This document shows, one piece after another, positions 16,657-26,811 of a stretch of 64,000 nt of DNA; the first letter of the stretch is position 1; each line of letters begins with the position of its first letter. Both the position numbers and the translations under genes were made by a program. Source of the stretch: Terriglobus roseus (GTDB lineage: Bacteria > Acidobacteriota > Terriglobia > Terriglobales > Acidobacteriaceae); assembly GCF_900102185.1 (NCBI RefSeq), contig NZ_LT629690.1, positions 434,001 through 498,000 on the forward strand, given 5' to 3'. Below the pieces are notes generated by a model, which saw only the letters and a program-made list of their open reading frames with translations, searched no databases and was not told the DNA's origin.

Positions 16657-17571
16657 TTATTTCTTGCGCTTTGTCGGTGATGTTGCGCCGGGCGTCGTGG
16701 TCTGACGGATGAAAGCAGCACTTGCGGAGAAGCGCACATTCTCCTTGTCATCGGTCATCAACTGCCGCAATGCGTCGGTGACATCATCGCCAGGATAGTT
16801 ACTGAGGATTTCTGCGGCGCTCAGACGTGCCACCGGATCTTTGGTCTTGGTGGCTTCAATCAACGCAATCTTGGCCGGATTCGTGCGTTCTTTACCGATC
16901 TGGTTGATGGCAGTGATCTGGGGCGAAACGCCACCAGAACCCCTGAGGTAGTTATAGGCTCCCATGCCGATACCAACTGGCGGCACCAGGATGGTGATGC
17001 TTTGTTGTGCGGCAATCTTCATCAACGCCACTGGGCTATGCAGCGTCCTGTTCGCCTGATGCGTGCTGCCTTTCCAGAAGTTGTAGTTGCCAGAGCGCTC
17101 GCCCTCGGCCACCGCGAGCAGGATGTCTTCCCCTGAAGGATCATCCAGTTTCCAGAGTGTGCTGGCTGTTGTGAAGACAACCTTGGGATCTTGGTCGTCC
17201 AATTCCGACCGCAACTCGTTGGAAAATACATTTGCGCTGCCGTTCTTCATCAGTTCTCCGGCCGCAACAATTGCCGCGAGGCGAACGTCAATGTCGGGAT
17301 CGTGCAGGCAATTGCCGACCAGTTTCTCCGCTCGTTGTTGACCACCCAGCAAGGAGAGCGCAGAGATCGCAGCGATACGTGTGTCAGTGTTCTTTGTGCC
17401 AGTCACGCCGTCTTCCAGGCGCGTCCACGCAGCGTCGCGCAACATCTGCGGCCGGGTTTCATTGGTCGCTCCTACAACCGTGCCGTCTGCGGAGGATGAT
17501 TGGGCGTAGAGCGGCTGTGTGGCAGATAGTAGCGTGAATGCAAGTAGGGCAGGAATATAGAACCTAGGCAT
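16657..17571 (-). CDS. Secreted HEAT-repeat protein
   Basis: 304 residues with a signal peptide (residues 1-23, ...SATQPLYAQ). The rest is a series of HEAT-like helical pairs, for example TRIAAISALSLLGGQQRAEK, DIDVRLAAIVAAGELMK, DPKVVFTTASTLWKLDDPSG and DPVARLSAAEILSNYPGDD. It is probably a periplasmic protein-binding scaffold. AGAAGGA lies 5 bases before the ATG. It ends with a basic Pro/Thr tail (TSPTKRKK). Proteins of this kind are frequent in Acidobacteria, but no specific partner is known to me. Confidence 0.8.
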   Translation of the reverse strand: MPRFYIPALLAFTLLSATQPLYAQSSSADGTVVGATNETRPQMLRDAAWTRLEDGVTGTKNTDTRIAAISALSLLGGQQRAEKLVGNCLHDPDIDVRLAAIVAAGELMKNGSANVFSNELRSELDDQDPKVVFTTASTLWKLDDPSGEDILLAVAEGERSGNYNFWKGSTHQANRTLHSPVALMKIAAQQSITILVPPVGIGMGAYNYLRGSGGVSPQITAINQIGKERTNPAKIALIEATKTKDPVARLSAAEILSNYPGDDVTDALRQLMTDDKENVRFSASAAFIRQTTTPGATSPTKRKK

Positions 17572-17646
17572 GGAATCCTTCTGTCATTCATGGATGCGGA
17601 AACGACTAATTTTGCCGCTTCGTAGACACCCTAAGATGGCGCGCCC

Positions 17647-18795
17647 TTAAGCGCGCGATTCAACAGGAAAAGCAGTCGTGGATTTCTTCTTCGCGAGGAA
17701 GCGCTCCACGAAGCGACGCATCACCTTCACCATGGGCTTTTCCAGATAGATATGGCTTAGCAAACCCATGACGGTGGCTAGCAATATACCTGTCAAAACA
17801 TAGAGCACGCACGCCGTTGTGCCGAATTCTGGAAACGGCTTCCAGACCATCCGCAACGCTCCAAGCGCAAAGAGATGGCACAGGTAGAGGGAATAAGATG
17901 CGTCTCCCAACAACTCCAGCAAACGAAGGTTCCAGGTAACGCGCGTACCGTACTCAGCGCTCAGGATGCCGTAGACCAGTAAAGCGGCTTGGGGTCCCCA
18001 TGCGAGTGGTCGATAGACGCTGTCCACGAACCTCGTCATCGGATACATCCAGACGAGAGCGACGATGGCCATTCCGATTCCCACGAAGGGCGGGACCAGG
18101 CGACGTTTCTCGTAGAGCGCGCCAATCACCATGCCCGCGCCAAACTCCAGCAGGGGAAGATCGGTATACACGTGCAGTGGAGGGCTGTTGAAGTGAACCA
18201 ATCTCCCGAGCACCACCAGAACAATCAGGGCGGACAGATTTCCCAGCAGGCGCTTGGAAGGTGGCAGTAGCAATAGAACCGCGAACAGAAGATAGAAGAA
18301 CACTTCGTACTGAAGCGTCCAGCCAATCGGCAGTACCGGGTTGATGTTGTGCAAGATCGGATGCCACGCAGGAAACAGGAGCAATGACTTCGCAACGAAC
18401 AGTGGTTTCACATACGCAAAGCGAAACGCCTTCGGCAAAACGATCGCCGTGGCAACCATGGCCAACGTGAAGAACCAGTACGGAGGATAGATACGCGTGA
18501 TGCGGTTCAGGAGAAACGGGAATGGACGCGGACGCGACTGCGCTGAGATGTACCAGAGGATGAAGCCGGAGATAACAAAGAAGATGTCGACACCGAACTC
18601 GCCGGATCGCGTGAGGTAGTTACGCGAGATGACCTCATCAGGAAAATGACCAAGTGTGTGGCGCATCACCACCAGCGTTGCCGCAAACCAGCGCAGGTGT
18701 TGGATCGAATAGATTTTCTGTTTGGTTTCTTGTGGGCCGATGGAAGGAGCCACAATCTCCGCGGTACTGTTTGAAACCGATAGGTCTGACAACAA
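17647..18795 (-). CDS. Acyltransferase family 3 (OafA/YrhL-type) membrane protein
   Basis: 382 residues, about ten membrane helices. The family signature near the N-terminus is visible: IQHLRWFAATLVVMRHT (about 31-47) with the active-site His, followed by RSGEFGVDIFFVISGFILWY (about 65-84). It transfers acyl groups to sugars of surface polysaccharide or lipid at the inner membrane. The start codon is TTG (18795) with AAGGAG upstream. It stands alone, 7 kb from any polysaccharide gene, so the acceptor is unknown. Confidence 0.9.
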   Translation of the reverse strand: MLSDLSVSNSTAEIVAPSIGPQETKQKIYSIQHLRWFAATLVVMRHTLGHFPDEVISRNYLTRSGEFGVDIFFVISGFILWYISAQSRPRPFPFLLNRITRIYPPYWFFTLAMVATAIVLPKAFRFAYVKPLFVAKSLLLFPAWHPILHNINPVLPIGWTLQYEVFFYLLFAVLLLLPPSKRLLGNLSALIVLVVLGRLVHFNSPPLHVYTDLPLLEFGAGMVIGALYEKRRLVPPFVGIGMAIVALVWMYPMTRFVDSVYRPLAWGPQAALLVYGILSAEYGTRVTWNLRLLELLGDASYSLYLCHLFALGALRMVWKPFPEFGTTACVLYVLTGILLATVMGLLSHIYLEKPMVKVMRRFVERFLAKKKSTTAFPVESRA

Positions 18796-18997
18796 TTGCT
18801 CCTTCGTGTCCCTATTTGGGAAACGGCCCGACGCTATCTCGTTGCGCGTGTTCTTTAACTATAGGAATAAATGCAAACGGGATACAACTGAATAAACGCC
18901 CCTGACGTGATGCCTCTGCGGATGCCGGTTGTGGTTTCCTGCAACGGCATTGCGCCGCCGCGAGTACACTGCCAGTCGGAGACCTCCCCACACAATC

Positions 18998-20584
18998 ATG
19001 TTGTTCAAATCGCGTAGCGCAGCCGTGTATGGCATTGATGCTCATCCCATTGATGTAGAAGTCGACTTTTCCGGTGTGATGAGCATGAAGGACGCTACCT
19101 TCAGCACGGTCGGGTTGCCGGACGCTGCCGTGCGTGAGAGCCGCGACCGAGTCCGCGCCGCGATCAAGAATTCCGGATTCGATCTTCCACCCACTCGCAT
19201 CACGATCAATCTCGCGCCAGCTGATCTGAAGAAGGAAGGCTCGGGGTTCGACCTTCCGATCGCAATCGGCATTCTCGGTGCGTATGGTTCTTTGCAGATC
19301 AAGGATCTGTCGGACTTCCTGTTGGTTGGCGAGTTAGGCCTGGAAGGAAATCTCCGCGCGGTCCCGGGTGTTCTTCCGATGGCAGTCATGGCCCGGGAAC
19401 TTGGTATCCGCAATGTGATTCTCCCGGAAGCAAACGCGCGTGAAGCCGCTGTGGTGGAAGGCGTGGATGTATATCCGGTCCGCACCTTGGCAGAGGTTCG
19501 CGAACTACTCAATAGTTTTGCGTTCGGCGGCCAGCATGCTCACCCGCTGAAAATTCAGCCCGGTGAAGTGTTGAATGAACTGCAGCATTTCCCCTTGGAC
19601 TTTAAGGATGTTCGTGGTCAACACACGGCGAAGCGAGCCATGGAGGTGGCCGCGGCTGGCGGGCACAATCTGCTGATGATCGGACCGCCGGGCAGCGGCA
19701 AAACGATGCTGGCCAAGCGTCTGCCATCGATCCTTGCGCCACTCATCTTCAACGAGGCTCTGGAGACTACGAAGATTCATTCGGTCGCGGGAGTGCTTGA
19801 ACCCAATGAGGGATTGGTGGCACATCGGCCCTTCCGTTCACCGCACCACACCATCAGCGACGCAGGCTTGATCGGCGGCGGCATGGTGCCTCGTCCCGGT
19901 GAAGTTTCGCTTGCTCACAATGGCTTGCTCTTCCTGGATGAACTGCCGGAATTCCCGCGCAATGTTCTGGAAGTGCTCCGTCAGCCGTTGGAAGACGGAA
20001 CGGTGACCATCTCTCGCGCGGCAATGAGTCTGAGCTTCCCGGCACGGTTCATGTTGCTGGCAGCAATGAACCCGTGCCCATGTGGCTTCTTCAACGACAA
20101 GAGTCGTGATTGCACCTGTACGCCGCCCATGATTCAGCGCTACGTCAGTAAGGTCAGCGGACCGTGGCTGGACCGCATTGATATCCATATTGAGGTGGCC
20201 GCCGTGCAATATAAGGAACTCCGGCAGGGAAGTGAGGGGGAGACCTCCGCGCAGATTCGCGACCGCGTTCTGGCTGCCCGGGAACGCCAGGCGGCACGCT
20301 TTGGAAAGGTCGGGGACCAGCAGACCACCAAACGGCACCGCCCGGTCTACAGCAACGCGCAGATGTCGAGTCAGCAGATCCGGGTCTTCTGTGAGCTGTC
20401 CAGCGATGCCGAACGGCTCCTGGAGAGAGCCATGCAGCAGCAGGGACTCAGCGCCCGTGCCCATGACCGCATTCTGAAGACGGCTCGGACAATTGCGGAC
20501 CTGGAAGGGGCTCAAGACATCGTCGTGAAGCACATCGCCGAAGCGATCCAGTACCGGACACTGGATCGCAGCTATTGGGCATAA
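18998..20584 (+). CDS. YifB/ComM-family Mg-chelatase-like AAA+ helicase
   Basis: 528 residues from the ATG at 18998, which begins [20 protein letters not shown], the conserved YifB N-terminus; an earlier in-frame ATG at 18929 adds 23 unrelated residues. Domains: N-terminal ribosomal-S5-like domain (about 15-175), AAA+ core with Walker [13 protein letters not shown] and Walker [11 protein letters not shown], and a C-terminal Mg-chelatase-type domain with a four-Cys-type insert ([17 protein letters not shown]). ComM proteins are hexameric helicases promoting branch migration in natural transformation (family knowledge). Confidence 0.94.
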   Translation: MLFKSRSAAVYGIDAHPIDVEVDFSGVMSMKDATFSTVGLPDAAVRESRDRVRAAIKNSGFDLPPTRITINLAPADLKKEGSGFDLPIAIGILGAYGSLQIKDLSDFLLVGELGLEGNLRAVPGVLPMAVMARELGIRNVILPEANAREAAVVEGVDVYPVRTLAEVRELLNSFAFGGQHAHPLKIQPGEVLNELQHFPLDFKDVRGQHTAKRAMEVAAAGGHNLLMIGPPGSGKTMLAKRLPSILAPLIFNEALETTKIHSVAGVLEPNEGLVAHRPFRSPHHTISDAGLIGGGMVPRPGEVSLAHNGLLFLDELPEFPRNVLEVLRQPLEDGTVTISRAAMSLSFPARFMLLAAMNPCPCGFFNDKSRDCTCTPPMIQRYVSKVSGPWLDRIDIHIEVAAVQYKELRQGSEGETSAQIRDRVLAARERQAARFGKVGDQQTTKRHRPVYSNAQMSSQQIRVFCELSSDAERLLERAMQQQGLSARAHDRILKTARTIADLEGAQDIVVKHIAEAIQYRTLDRSYWA

Positions 20585-21048
20585 GACTGACTCATCAGGA
20601 CTTACGGGAGGTCGTCAATTTTTCTCCACAATTTGGAAGTCTTGGCGTGATTTCTTCCGAAAATAAGTATTGATAATCAAGGGTGAAGCAATTATGGTGC
20701 TTTTGGAGCTGATTTTGGCCGGTTCAGAAAAGAATCCGGCGAATCTCCCTCCTGCCGACGCATCCAGGCCGGGTGTTGGTGAATCCCATATATTGGGAAA
20801 TGCGATTCTCAAAGCTGCGCGGATGGCCGGCGCAACGATCCCGAATCGTCCCTGAGATTCAAGAAGTGAAGGCAACGGAGCCTTAAGCGCCGCCAGAAGA
20901 GCTGTGCAGGTCCATGCCGGAAATCCTGCAGTGTACTCCTCATTGAGGAGGAGATACTGCGCAAAACGTAACGCTGCGGCAGTGTGCCGCGATCTATCTG
21001 TCAGCGGATCCTGAAAGGGACCGTGAGACTTGATGAAGAAGGAGAATC
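20585..21048. other. 464-bp intergenic region
   Basis: Between comM/yifB and rpoZ. A 53-54 codon plus-strand frame starting at ATG 20694 (MVLLELILAGSEKN...) has only a weak AAGGGTG upstream and is not recognised; I treat it as doubtful. Small hairpins occur at about 20936-20950 (CTCCTC/GAGGAG) and 20973-20987 (GCGGCA/TGCCGC) in the likely rpoZ leader. No repeat or RNA gene is evident. Confidence 0.5.
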
Positions 21049-21276
21049 ATGCGCTCTGATCTGATTTTTGGCGCTCTTACCCACGTCCAGAATCGCTACC
21101 AGCTCTGCCAGCTCGCCAGCAAGGCGACGCGCAAGCTTCATAAGCCCAACACCCGTCTGCAAGACACCACGAACGAAGTGCTGGATCGTTTCCGCGAGAC
21201 CGCTCCCAGCGATCTGAAGACTGGCCCCGAGCCGGCTGCTGTACTGGAGACCATCGAGGAGCGCCGCGCGGCCTAA
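21049..21276 (+). CDS. rpoZ: RNA polymerase omega subunit
   Basis: 75 residues. SDLIFGALTHVQNRYQLCQL and ASKATRKLHKPNT match the omega core, in which the N-terminal helices clamp the beta-prime C-terminus and aid polymerase assembly. It is short but within the family range. GAAGGAGAATC gives a strong ribosome site (AGGAG, 5-6 bases). It sits 189 bp before rho on the same strand. Confidence 0.88.
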   Translation: MRSDLIFGALTHVQNRYQLCQLASKATRKLHKPNTRLQDTTNEVLDRFRETAPSDLKTGPEPAAVLETIEERRAA

Positions 21277-21465
21277 CCGGCCGTGCGGTCCCCGCACCGT
21301 TTTCTCGCTGCTGCAATACAATCGCTGTACCGTAGAACTTGCAGTCCTGAACAATTACTGCACTCAAGCTTTACCCGTACCAGCCCGCATCACCCTTCCG
21401 CACCGCAACCCCCGCCTTAGCTTCACCGCTTCCTTACATCACGGAACGAACGTACACAGGTACCC

Positions 21466-22716
21466 ATGACCATCACTGAACTCAAAGAAAAGAGCATTGC
21501 CGAACTCGGAAAGCTCGCACGCGGCCTTGAAATTCCAGGCACCAGCGCTCTGCGCAAGCAGGACCTCATCTTCAAAATTCTCCAGGCTCAGAGCGAAAAA
21601 GAGGGCCACATCTTTGCCGAGGGCGTTCTTGAAATCCTGCCCGACGGCTATGGCTTCCTCCGCTCGCCGGATTACAACTACCTGCCCGGTCCTGATGACA
21701 TTTACGTCTCTCCCTCGCAGATTCGCAAGTTTGACCTGAAGACCGGTGACACCATCTCCGGTAACGTGCGTCCCCCGCACGAAGGCGAAAAGTACTTTGC
21801 GCTGGTCAAGATTGAGGCGATTAACTTCGAGTCGCCCGAAGAGACACGCAACAAGATTCTGTTCGACAACCTGACGCCGCTCTATGCAGATGAGCGCCTG
21901 AAGATGGAGACCGTTCGCGACAACATCAGCGGACGCGTGATGGACCTGCTCACCCCCGTGGGCAAGGGCCAGCGTGGACTAATCGTCGCTCCGCCACGTA
22001 CCGGTAAGACCGTGCTGCTGCAGTCCATCGCGAACTCCATCACGGCAAACCACCCTGAGGTTGTGCTGATCGTTCTGCTCATCGACGAGCGTCCGGAAGA
22101 AGTCACCGACATGCAGCGCTCCGTAAAGGGCGAAGTCATCTCCTCCACCTTCGACGAGCCCGCTGCACGCCACGTACAGGTGGCAGAGATGGTCATCGAA
22201 AAGGCGAAGCGCCTGGTCGAGCACAAGCGCGACGTGGTCATCCTGCTGGATTCCATTACGCGTCTTGCACGTGCCTACAACACGATTGTGCCGCCTTCGG
22301 GCAAGGTGCTCTCGGGCGGTGTGGACTCCAACGCTCTGCAGCGCCCTAAGCGCTTCTTCGGCGCGGCCCGCAACATTGAAGAGGGTGGTTCGCTCACCAT
22401 CATGGCAACAGCCCTCGTCGATACGGGTTCGCGTATGGACGAAGTGATCTTCGAAGAGTTCAAGGGCACGGGCAACATGGAAGTCATCCTGGATCGCAAG
22501 CTTGTTGATAAGCGCGTGTTCCCGGCTATCGACATCCAGCGCTCCGGAACACGTAAGGAAGAGCTGCTGATTCCGAAGGAAGACCTGCAGCGTACGTGGA
22601 TTCTGCGCAAGGTGCTGAATCCGCTGTCGCCGGTGGAAGCTATGGAACTGCTCACGGACAAGCTGGGCAAGACCCGCAACAACCAGGAATTCCTGCACAA
22701 TATGAGTTCGCTGTAA
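21466..22716 (+). CDS. rho: Transcription termination factor Rho
   Basis: 416 residues, full length. The N-terminal helical domain (1-45; [20 protein letters not shown]) is followed by the cold-shock-like RNA-binding domain with [25 protein letters not shown]-type sequence at about 60-85. The RecA-type core has Walker [13 protein letters not shown] (about 175-186) and Walker [17 protein letters not shown] (about 262-277). Rho is the hexameric helicase that ends transcription at C-rich unstructured RNA. No insertion domain is present. It is followed by a canonical intrinsic terminator. Confidence 0.98.
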   Translation: MTITELKEKSIAELGKLARGLEIPGTSALRKQDLIFKILQAQSEKEGHIFAEGVLEILPDGYGFLRSPDYNYLPGPDDIYVSPSQIRKFDLKTGDTISGNVRPPHEGEKYFALVKIEAINFESPEETRNKILFDNLTPLYADERLKMETVRDNISGRVMDLLTPVGKGQRGLIVAPPRTGKTVLLQSIANSITANHPEVVLIVLLIDERPEEVTDMQRSVKGEVISSTFDEPAARHVQVAEMVIEKAKRLVEHKRDVVILLDSITRLARAYNTIVPPSGKVLSGGVDSNALQRPKRFFGAARNIEEGGSLTIMATALVDTGSRMDEVIFEEFKGTGNMEVILDRKLVDKRVFPAIDIQRSGTRKEELLIPKEDLQRTWILRKVLNPLSPVEAMELLTDKLGKTRNNQEFLHNMSSL

Positions 22717-22736
22717 GCGATTCCTCAGTACGTGAG

Positions 22737-22762
22737 AAAAGCCCGCGATTCTGCGGGCTTTT
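22737..22762 (+). terminator. Intrinsic terminator after rho
   Basis: Stem AAAAGCCCGC / GCGGGCTTTT around the loop GATTCT, running into TTTTCTTG. Starts 20 bp after the rho stop. Confidence 0.88.
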
Positions 22763-22863
22763 CTTGTGCCTACAACTTCTGAGAATAGCCCTGTGTCGGG
22801 GGTTGATTTCCTCTATCCCATTTATGCAACAGCCTGTTGTGGTGCGGCGTCCAATACGCAGAA

Positions 22864-23664
22864 ATGATGTCTTCAACTTCGCGGTACAGTGTCTGTGTTT
22901 TTATTGTGGGGCTTTTCTCCCTCTCGTGTAGCGCCCAGGTGAGCGCGTTGCCAGAGCGTGCGCTTGTCGAGGCCGATGTGCTTGCCTCTCTCCCAGACTC
23001 TCCTGGTTTCAGCAGTTCGCAAGCGCCTGCTTCGTCCTTTGCAGCAATGAACAGCGAGGTTGAAGGGCAGACCCCAACTGCAGCACCCACGGTTGCTAGA
23101 AAGTATGCCCACACCATCAAGCCGGGATTCACCGCAGTTCCATGGGGACCAAAGGATAAGATCGCTGCTTCCATCCTGAAGATGGGAACAGTCGGTGCAG
23201 TCTTTTCCGCCGCATTCACTGGTGGCCGACAGCAACTGTTTGATTCGCGACCACACTACGGTACCGACAGCGGGGCCTACGGTGAGCGTGTCGGCGCTGA
23301 CTATGCGCGTCAGAGCGTCCAGGCCATGATGAACGGTGGCATGTCAGCAATTCTGAGGGACGATCCGCGGTATTACGTGCTCGGAGCCGGGCATTCTTTC
23401 AAGTCACGCGTGGTCTATGCAGCAGAGCGAGTGCTGATCACACACAAAGACAGTGGTGGCGATACAGCAAACATCCCATTGCTTACCGGCATTGTTGCCA
23501 GTCAGGCGCTTGCAAATGGTATCTATCCTGAACGGGATCGTGATTGGGCCCGCGTGGCGACGGGCTCATTGGGCAGTATCGCAAGCCGCATGGGTACGCA
23601 GGAGTTCAAAGAGTTCGGTGACGACATTCGGCAGTATCTGCGCCACAAGATCAAGAAGAACTAA
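22864..23664 (+). CDS. Secreted protein of unknown function
   Basis: About 266 residues from ATG 22864 (a second ATG follows immediately). Signal peptide over about 1-25 (...VGLFSLSCSAQ). The mature part has a low-complexity Ser/Ala/Pro stretch, then a conserved-looking domain: PGFTAVPWGPKDKIAASIL, GGRQQLFDSRPHYGTDSGAYGERVGADYAR, ILRDDPRYYVLG and NGIYPERDRDWARVATG. I recognise the pattern as an orphan family frequent in Acidobacteria but cannot name a function. It ends directly against the ABC exporter gene (TAA then GTG), so the two may be co-translated and act together at the envelope. Confidence 0.75.
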   Translation: MMSSTSRYSVCVFIVGLFSLSCSAQVSALPERALVEADVLASLPDSPGFSSSQAPASSFAAMNSEVEGQTPTAAPTVARKYAHTIKPGFTAVPWGPKDKIAASILKMGTVGAVFSAAFTGGRQQLFDSRPHYGTDSGAYGERVGADYARQSVQAMMNGGMSAILRDDPRYYVLGAGHSFKSRVVYAAERVLITHKDSGGDTANIPLLTGIVASQALANGIYPERDRDWARVATGSLGSIASRMGTQEFKEFGDDIRQYLRHKIKKN

Positions 23665-25509
23665 GTGAAGCACGGAGATAACGCCGCAATGGCAGTGGAC
23701 AACAACCAGCAGCCGGACCGGCAATTAAAGATCAAGGACCTTCTGCGTCCGCATCGCCGTGCCCTGATTTTGGGACTCGCCGCAATCGCGGGCGAGAGCA
23801 TCGCCGACGTTGCGCAGCCGTGGCCGTTGAAAATTGTCCTCGACAACGTCATCGCCAAGAAGGAATCGCATGGCTGGCTCTTCGCTCTGATCAAGCGCAC
23901 AGTAGGAACAGAGCCGCATCAGATACTTCTTTTCGCATGCGGTGCGGTTGTGTTCATTGCGATGGTCGATGCCTTCTGCTCGTATTGGGAGAAGTACACC
24001 ACCACCAGCGTCGGACAATGGGTCACGCATGATCTGCGTCGCAAGCTGTATGCGCAGGTACAGCGTCTATCGCTCTCGTACCACGACACCAGTAAGACGG
24101 GCGATCTCATTAGCCGTGTAACCACTGATATCGATTCTATTCAGAGCTTCATCGTCTCTGGTCTCCTCAGCATCCTTGTCGATATCGCGACGATTCTCGG
24201 CATGATTGGTGTGCTGTTTTATCTAAGTTGGAAACTAACGCTGATTGCGCTTGCGGTTGTGCCAATTCTCTTTGCCATCGTTTACACGTATACGCGTCGC
24301 GTGAAGAAAGCATCGCGAGAGGTGCGCAAGCAGGAAGGCAAGATGATCTCCGTGGTGCAGGAGGTGCTTGGTTCCATTCGCGTAGTGAAAGCATTTTCGC
24401 GCGAGGAATATGAGCTTCATCGGCTTGAGGGCGAAAGCCTGGAGACGGTGGAAGCCTCGTTGCGTGCGCGAACACTCAAAGCAAAACTGGTTCCCATCGT
24501 CAACATCGTTACCGCCATTGGCACATGCCTGGTTCTGTATTTTGGTGGCAATCTTGCGCTGGATTCTGACATGACTGGCGGCAAGATTTACATTTTCATC
24601 GCTTACATCGTCAGCATGTATAAGCCCATGCAGGACATCTCCAAGATTATGGATTCGTATTCCAAAGCAGATATTGGCTACGAACGAATTAAGGAGATCA
24701 TCGGCAATAACAACGAGATGCGCGATGTCCCGGGAGCAAGGCCATTACGTGTCGTAGAGGGCCGCATCAGTCTCGAACATGTGAACTTCTCTTATGACGG
24801 CGAACACGAGATTCTGCATGACATTACGTTGAATGCTGATCCTGGTTGCGTCGTCGCTCTGGTGGGGCCGACTGGTTCTGGCAAGACCACGATCATTAAC
24901 CTGATTGCTCGTTTCTATGAAGCGCAGAGCGGTACTGTTCGAATCGATGGTCAGGATGTCACGAAGGTGCAGCAAGGTTCACTGCGTGAACAGCTCAGCT
25001 TCGTTCTGCAGGACACGGTTCTCTTCAGCGGCAGTATCTGGGACAACATTGCTTATGGACGTCCGGAAGCGTCGCACGCAGAAATCGTTGCGGCGGCCGA
25101 AGCAGCGAACGCCACGGAGTTCATCGACAACCTTCCGCATAAGTACGACACAGTGGTTGGTGAGCGGGGCATTCTGCTTTCCGGTGGTCAGCGACAACGC
25201 ATTGCCATCGCCAGAGCAATGGTTCGCAACAGCCGCATTCTCATTCTCGACGAGCCGACATCAGCACTGGACGCCAACACAGAGCATCTTGTGTTCGAAG
25301 CGTTGGATCGCTTGATGGAGAACAAGACGGTTATTGTGATCGCTCATCGTCTTGCAACAGTACGTAAGGCAAACAATATTTATGTCATTCAGGACGGTCG
25401 AGTCGTGGAAAGTGGAACTCATGACCAGCTCGTCAAAGCGGGCGGCCTTTATCAGGAACTGAACGATCTTCAGAACAACGAAGAAGAACGATCCGCACTG
25501 CTCACGTAA
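23665..25509 (+). CDS. ABC exporter, fused permease-ATPase (MsbA/MDR half-transporter type)
   Basis: 614 residues. The N-terminal six-helix domain (about 30-330) is followed by the ATPase with Walker A GPTGSGKTT (about 401-409), Q-loop FVLQDTVLFSG, signature LLSGGQRQR and Walker B ILILDEPTSALD, then the H-loop IAHRL. It works as a homodimer exporting lipid, peptide or drug; the substrate cannot be read from sequence. The start is GTG 23665, abutting the previous stop; ATG 23689 is an alternative. Followed by a shared bidirectional terminator. Confidence 0.93.
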   Translation: MKHGDNAAMAVDNNQQPDRQLKIKDLLRPHRRALILGLAAIAGESIADVAQPWPLKIVLDNVIAKKESHGWLFALIKRTVGTEPHQILLFACGAVVFIAMVDAFCSYWEKYTTTSVGQWVTHDLRRKLYAQVQRLSLSYHDTSKTGDLISRVTTDIDSIQSFIVSGLLSILVDIATILGMIGVLFYLSWKLTLIALAVVPILFAIVYTYTRRVKKASREVRKQEGKMISVVQEVLGSIRVVKAFSREEYELHRLEGESLETVEASLRARTLKAKLVPIVNIVTAIGTCLVLYFGGNLALDSDMTGGKIYIFIAYIVSMYKPMQDISKIMDSYSKADIGYERIKEIIGNNNEMRDVPGARPLRVVEGRISLEHVNFSYDGEHEILHDITLNADPGCVVALVGPTGSGKTTIINLIARFYEAQSGTVRIDGQDVTKVQQGSLREQLSFVLQDTVLFSGSIWDNIAYGRPEASHAEIVAAAEAANATEFIDNLPHKYDTVVGERGILLSGGQRQRIAIARAMVRNSRILILDEPTSALDANTEHLVFEALDRLMENKTVIVIAHRLATVRKANNIYVIQDGRVVESGTHDQLVKAGGLYQELNDLQNNEEERSALLT

Positions 25510-25524
25510 GAATTTAGCAAAAAG

Positions 25525-25550
25525 AAAGCCGGGCATTATGCCCGACTTTT
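25525..25550. terminator. Bidirectional intrinsic terminator between convergent genes
   Basis: Stem AAAGCCGGGC / GCCCGACTTT with loop ATTAT, flanked by A-rich and T-rich runs, placed between the ABC exporter stop (25509) and the stop of the minus-strand gene (25572). Confidence 0.8.
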
Positions 25551-25571
25551 CTATTTAGATTGCGTACCGCG

Positions 25572-26663
25572 TCAGAGCTTCTTCAATTCCGTGATGCGGC
25601 TTTCCACTACTTCTACATACGCCTGAACTTCTTCTTCCGAAAAGTTTGCTGCGCGGAAGACATCTGTCAGTTGCTTATGCGAAAGTTGGCCAAGCAAGCC
25701 ACCGATCCAGCGGGCATCCTGAATCGGAATATCGTTTCCAATCCAATCCATATCCTTGCGCATAGCAAATGACTTAGCAGTTGCGCCCATGGTTGCGAGC
25801 AACATTCCTGTTGGCTTCTTCGGCGTTGAGAAGCTCACAGTGGAATTGGTTTTGCTCTGAATAAATCCTGATGAGCGGAAGCTGTCGATATTGCCTTTAG
25901 AGCGCGAGCGCGTCCACGAAACTCCATTGGAGCCAAAGCTTGCACCAATGTCACTCACCAGGAAGATCTGGCGATTGTTTTTGGAGTCCATGTAAACAGC
26001 ATTGTTAACGTCTTTCAGATCCCAGTTGTTGATTACGGCCATCATCACGCGGAGACCATTGAACTCGCGCGTGCCGTAAAACGAGGAGGTTTTCCACTCC
26101 CAGATGCCAATCTTTTTCTGGCCGTCCGGTTTGCGCGCAAATCGTACATTGACGAGCGTTCCTCGTTCCTTCAGATCGTTGGAACCGCGCTTCATCTTGA
26201 CGTTTTGCACTTGCCCGCCGGGGATGAGGTAGTCTTCGTTCGCGTAATAACCCATGGCCCACAGCAGGCGCGAGGCGGCGACCTCAGGCTGTGCTTCCTC
26301 GCCTTCCTTCACACGCCACTTGGTTCCGTTTGCATCGCGCACGTCGAATTTCGGATTGGTTCCACCCGTGTCTTCACTCAGAAAAACGAACGGAGGCTTG
26401 GGCTGGTTGGCTTTTCCGCCCGCCCCCCAGTAGAGATCCAAAGCGGCTATGTTGCCGGGGTTGTGCCACAAAACGGGATTCTGAATCTTGGCCCACAGAG
26501 CAGCATTGGATCGGACATCGCGATCGTTGTCCTTATCGCTGTCGGCGACTTTGGCATGGGTAGTCTGGGCAGCACTATCGTCCTGTGCGTGGGCGGCAAA
26601 GCCTAAGGGAACGGCTGAAAGGGTACAAAGCAGCGCCCAGTGTGAAAGGCGATTCAAACGCAT
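25572..26663 (-). CDS. Secreted protein with protein-kinase-like fold motifs
   Basis: 363 residues with a signal peptide (1-26, ...GFAAHAQ). The order of motifs resembles a small kinase fold of the FAM20C/HipA/PI3K-like type: beta-3 Lys in KWRVKEG (K119), alpha-C Glu in PEVAASRLLWAMGY (E127), a catalytic-loop-like NNWDLKDVNNAVY (D215, K217, N220; compare HRDLKxxN), and FLVSDIGASFG (D238-G240; compare DFG) 23 residues later. I recognise no assigned family name. Either a periplasmic kinase or a pseudokinase fits. It is divergent from the phospholipase-D-like gene across about 110-150 bp. Confidence 0.7.
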   Translation of the reverse strand: MRLNRLSHWALLCTLSAVPLGFAAHAQDDSAAQTTHAKVADSDKDNDRDVRSNAALWAKIQNPVLWHNPGNIAALDLYWGAGGKANQPKPPFVFLSEDTGGTNPKFDVRDANGTKWRVKEGEEAQPEVAASRLLWAMGYYANEDYLIPGGQVQNVKMKRGSNDLKERGTLVNVRFARKPDGQKKIGIWEWKTSSFYGTREFNGLRVMMAVINNWDLKDVNNAVYMDSKNNRQIFLVSDIGASFGSNGVSWTRSRSKGNIDSFRSSGFIQSKTNSTVSFSTPKKPTGMLLATMGATAKSFAMRKDMDWIGNDIPIQDARWIGGLLGQLSHKQLTDVFRAANFSEEEVQAYVEVVESRITELKKL

Positions 26664-26811
26664 GAGAGTTCTCCCATCGGGTTCAGTAACCAGATGTACA
26701 GAAGTTCAGATGCGCAAACTGTAAGAAAAAACATCTTCCCCTGTTACATTTGCATCCTCATCATGTAGAGACATGCATCCGGTGACCCCCGGCAGGAGAA
26801 CGACTGTAAAC

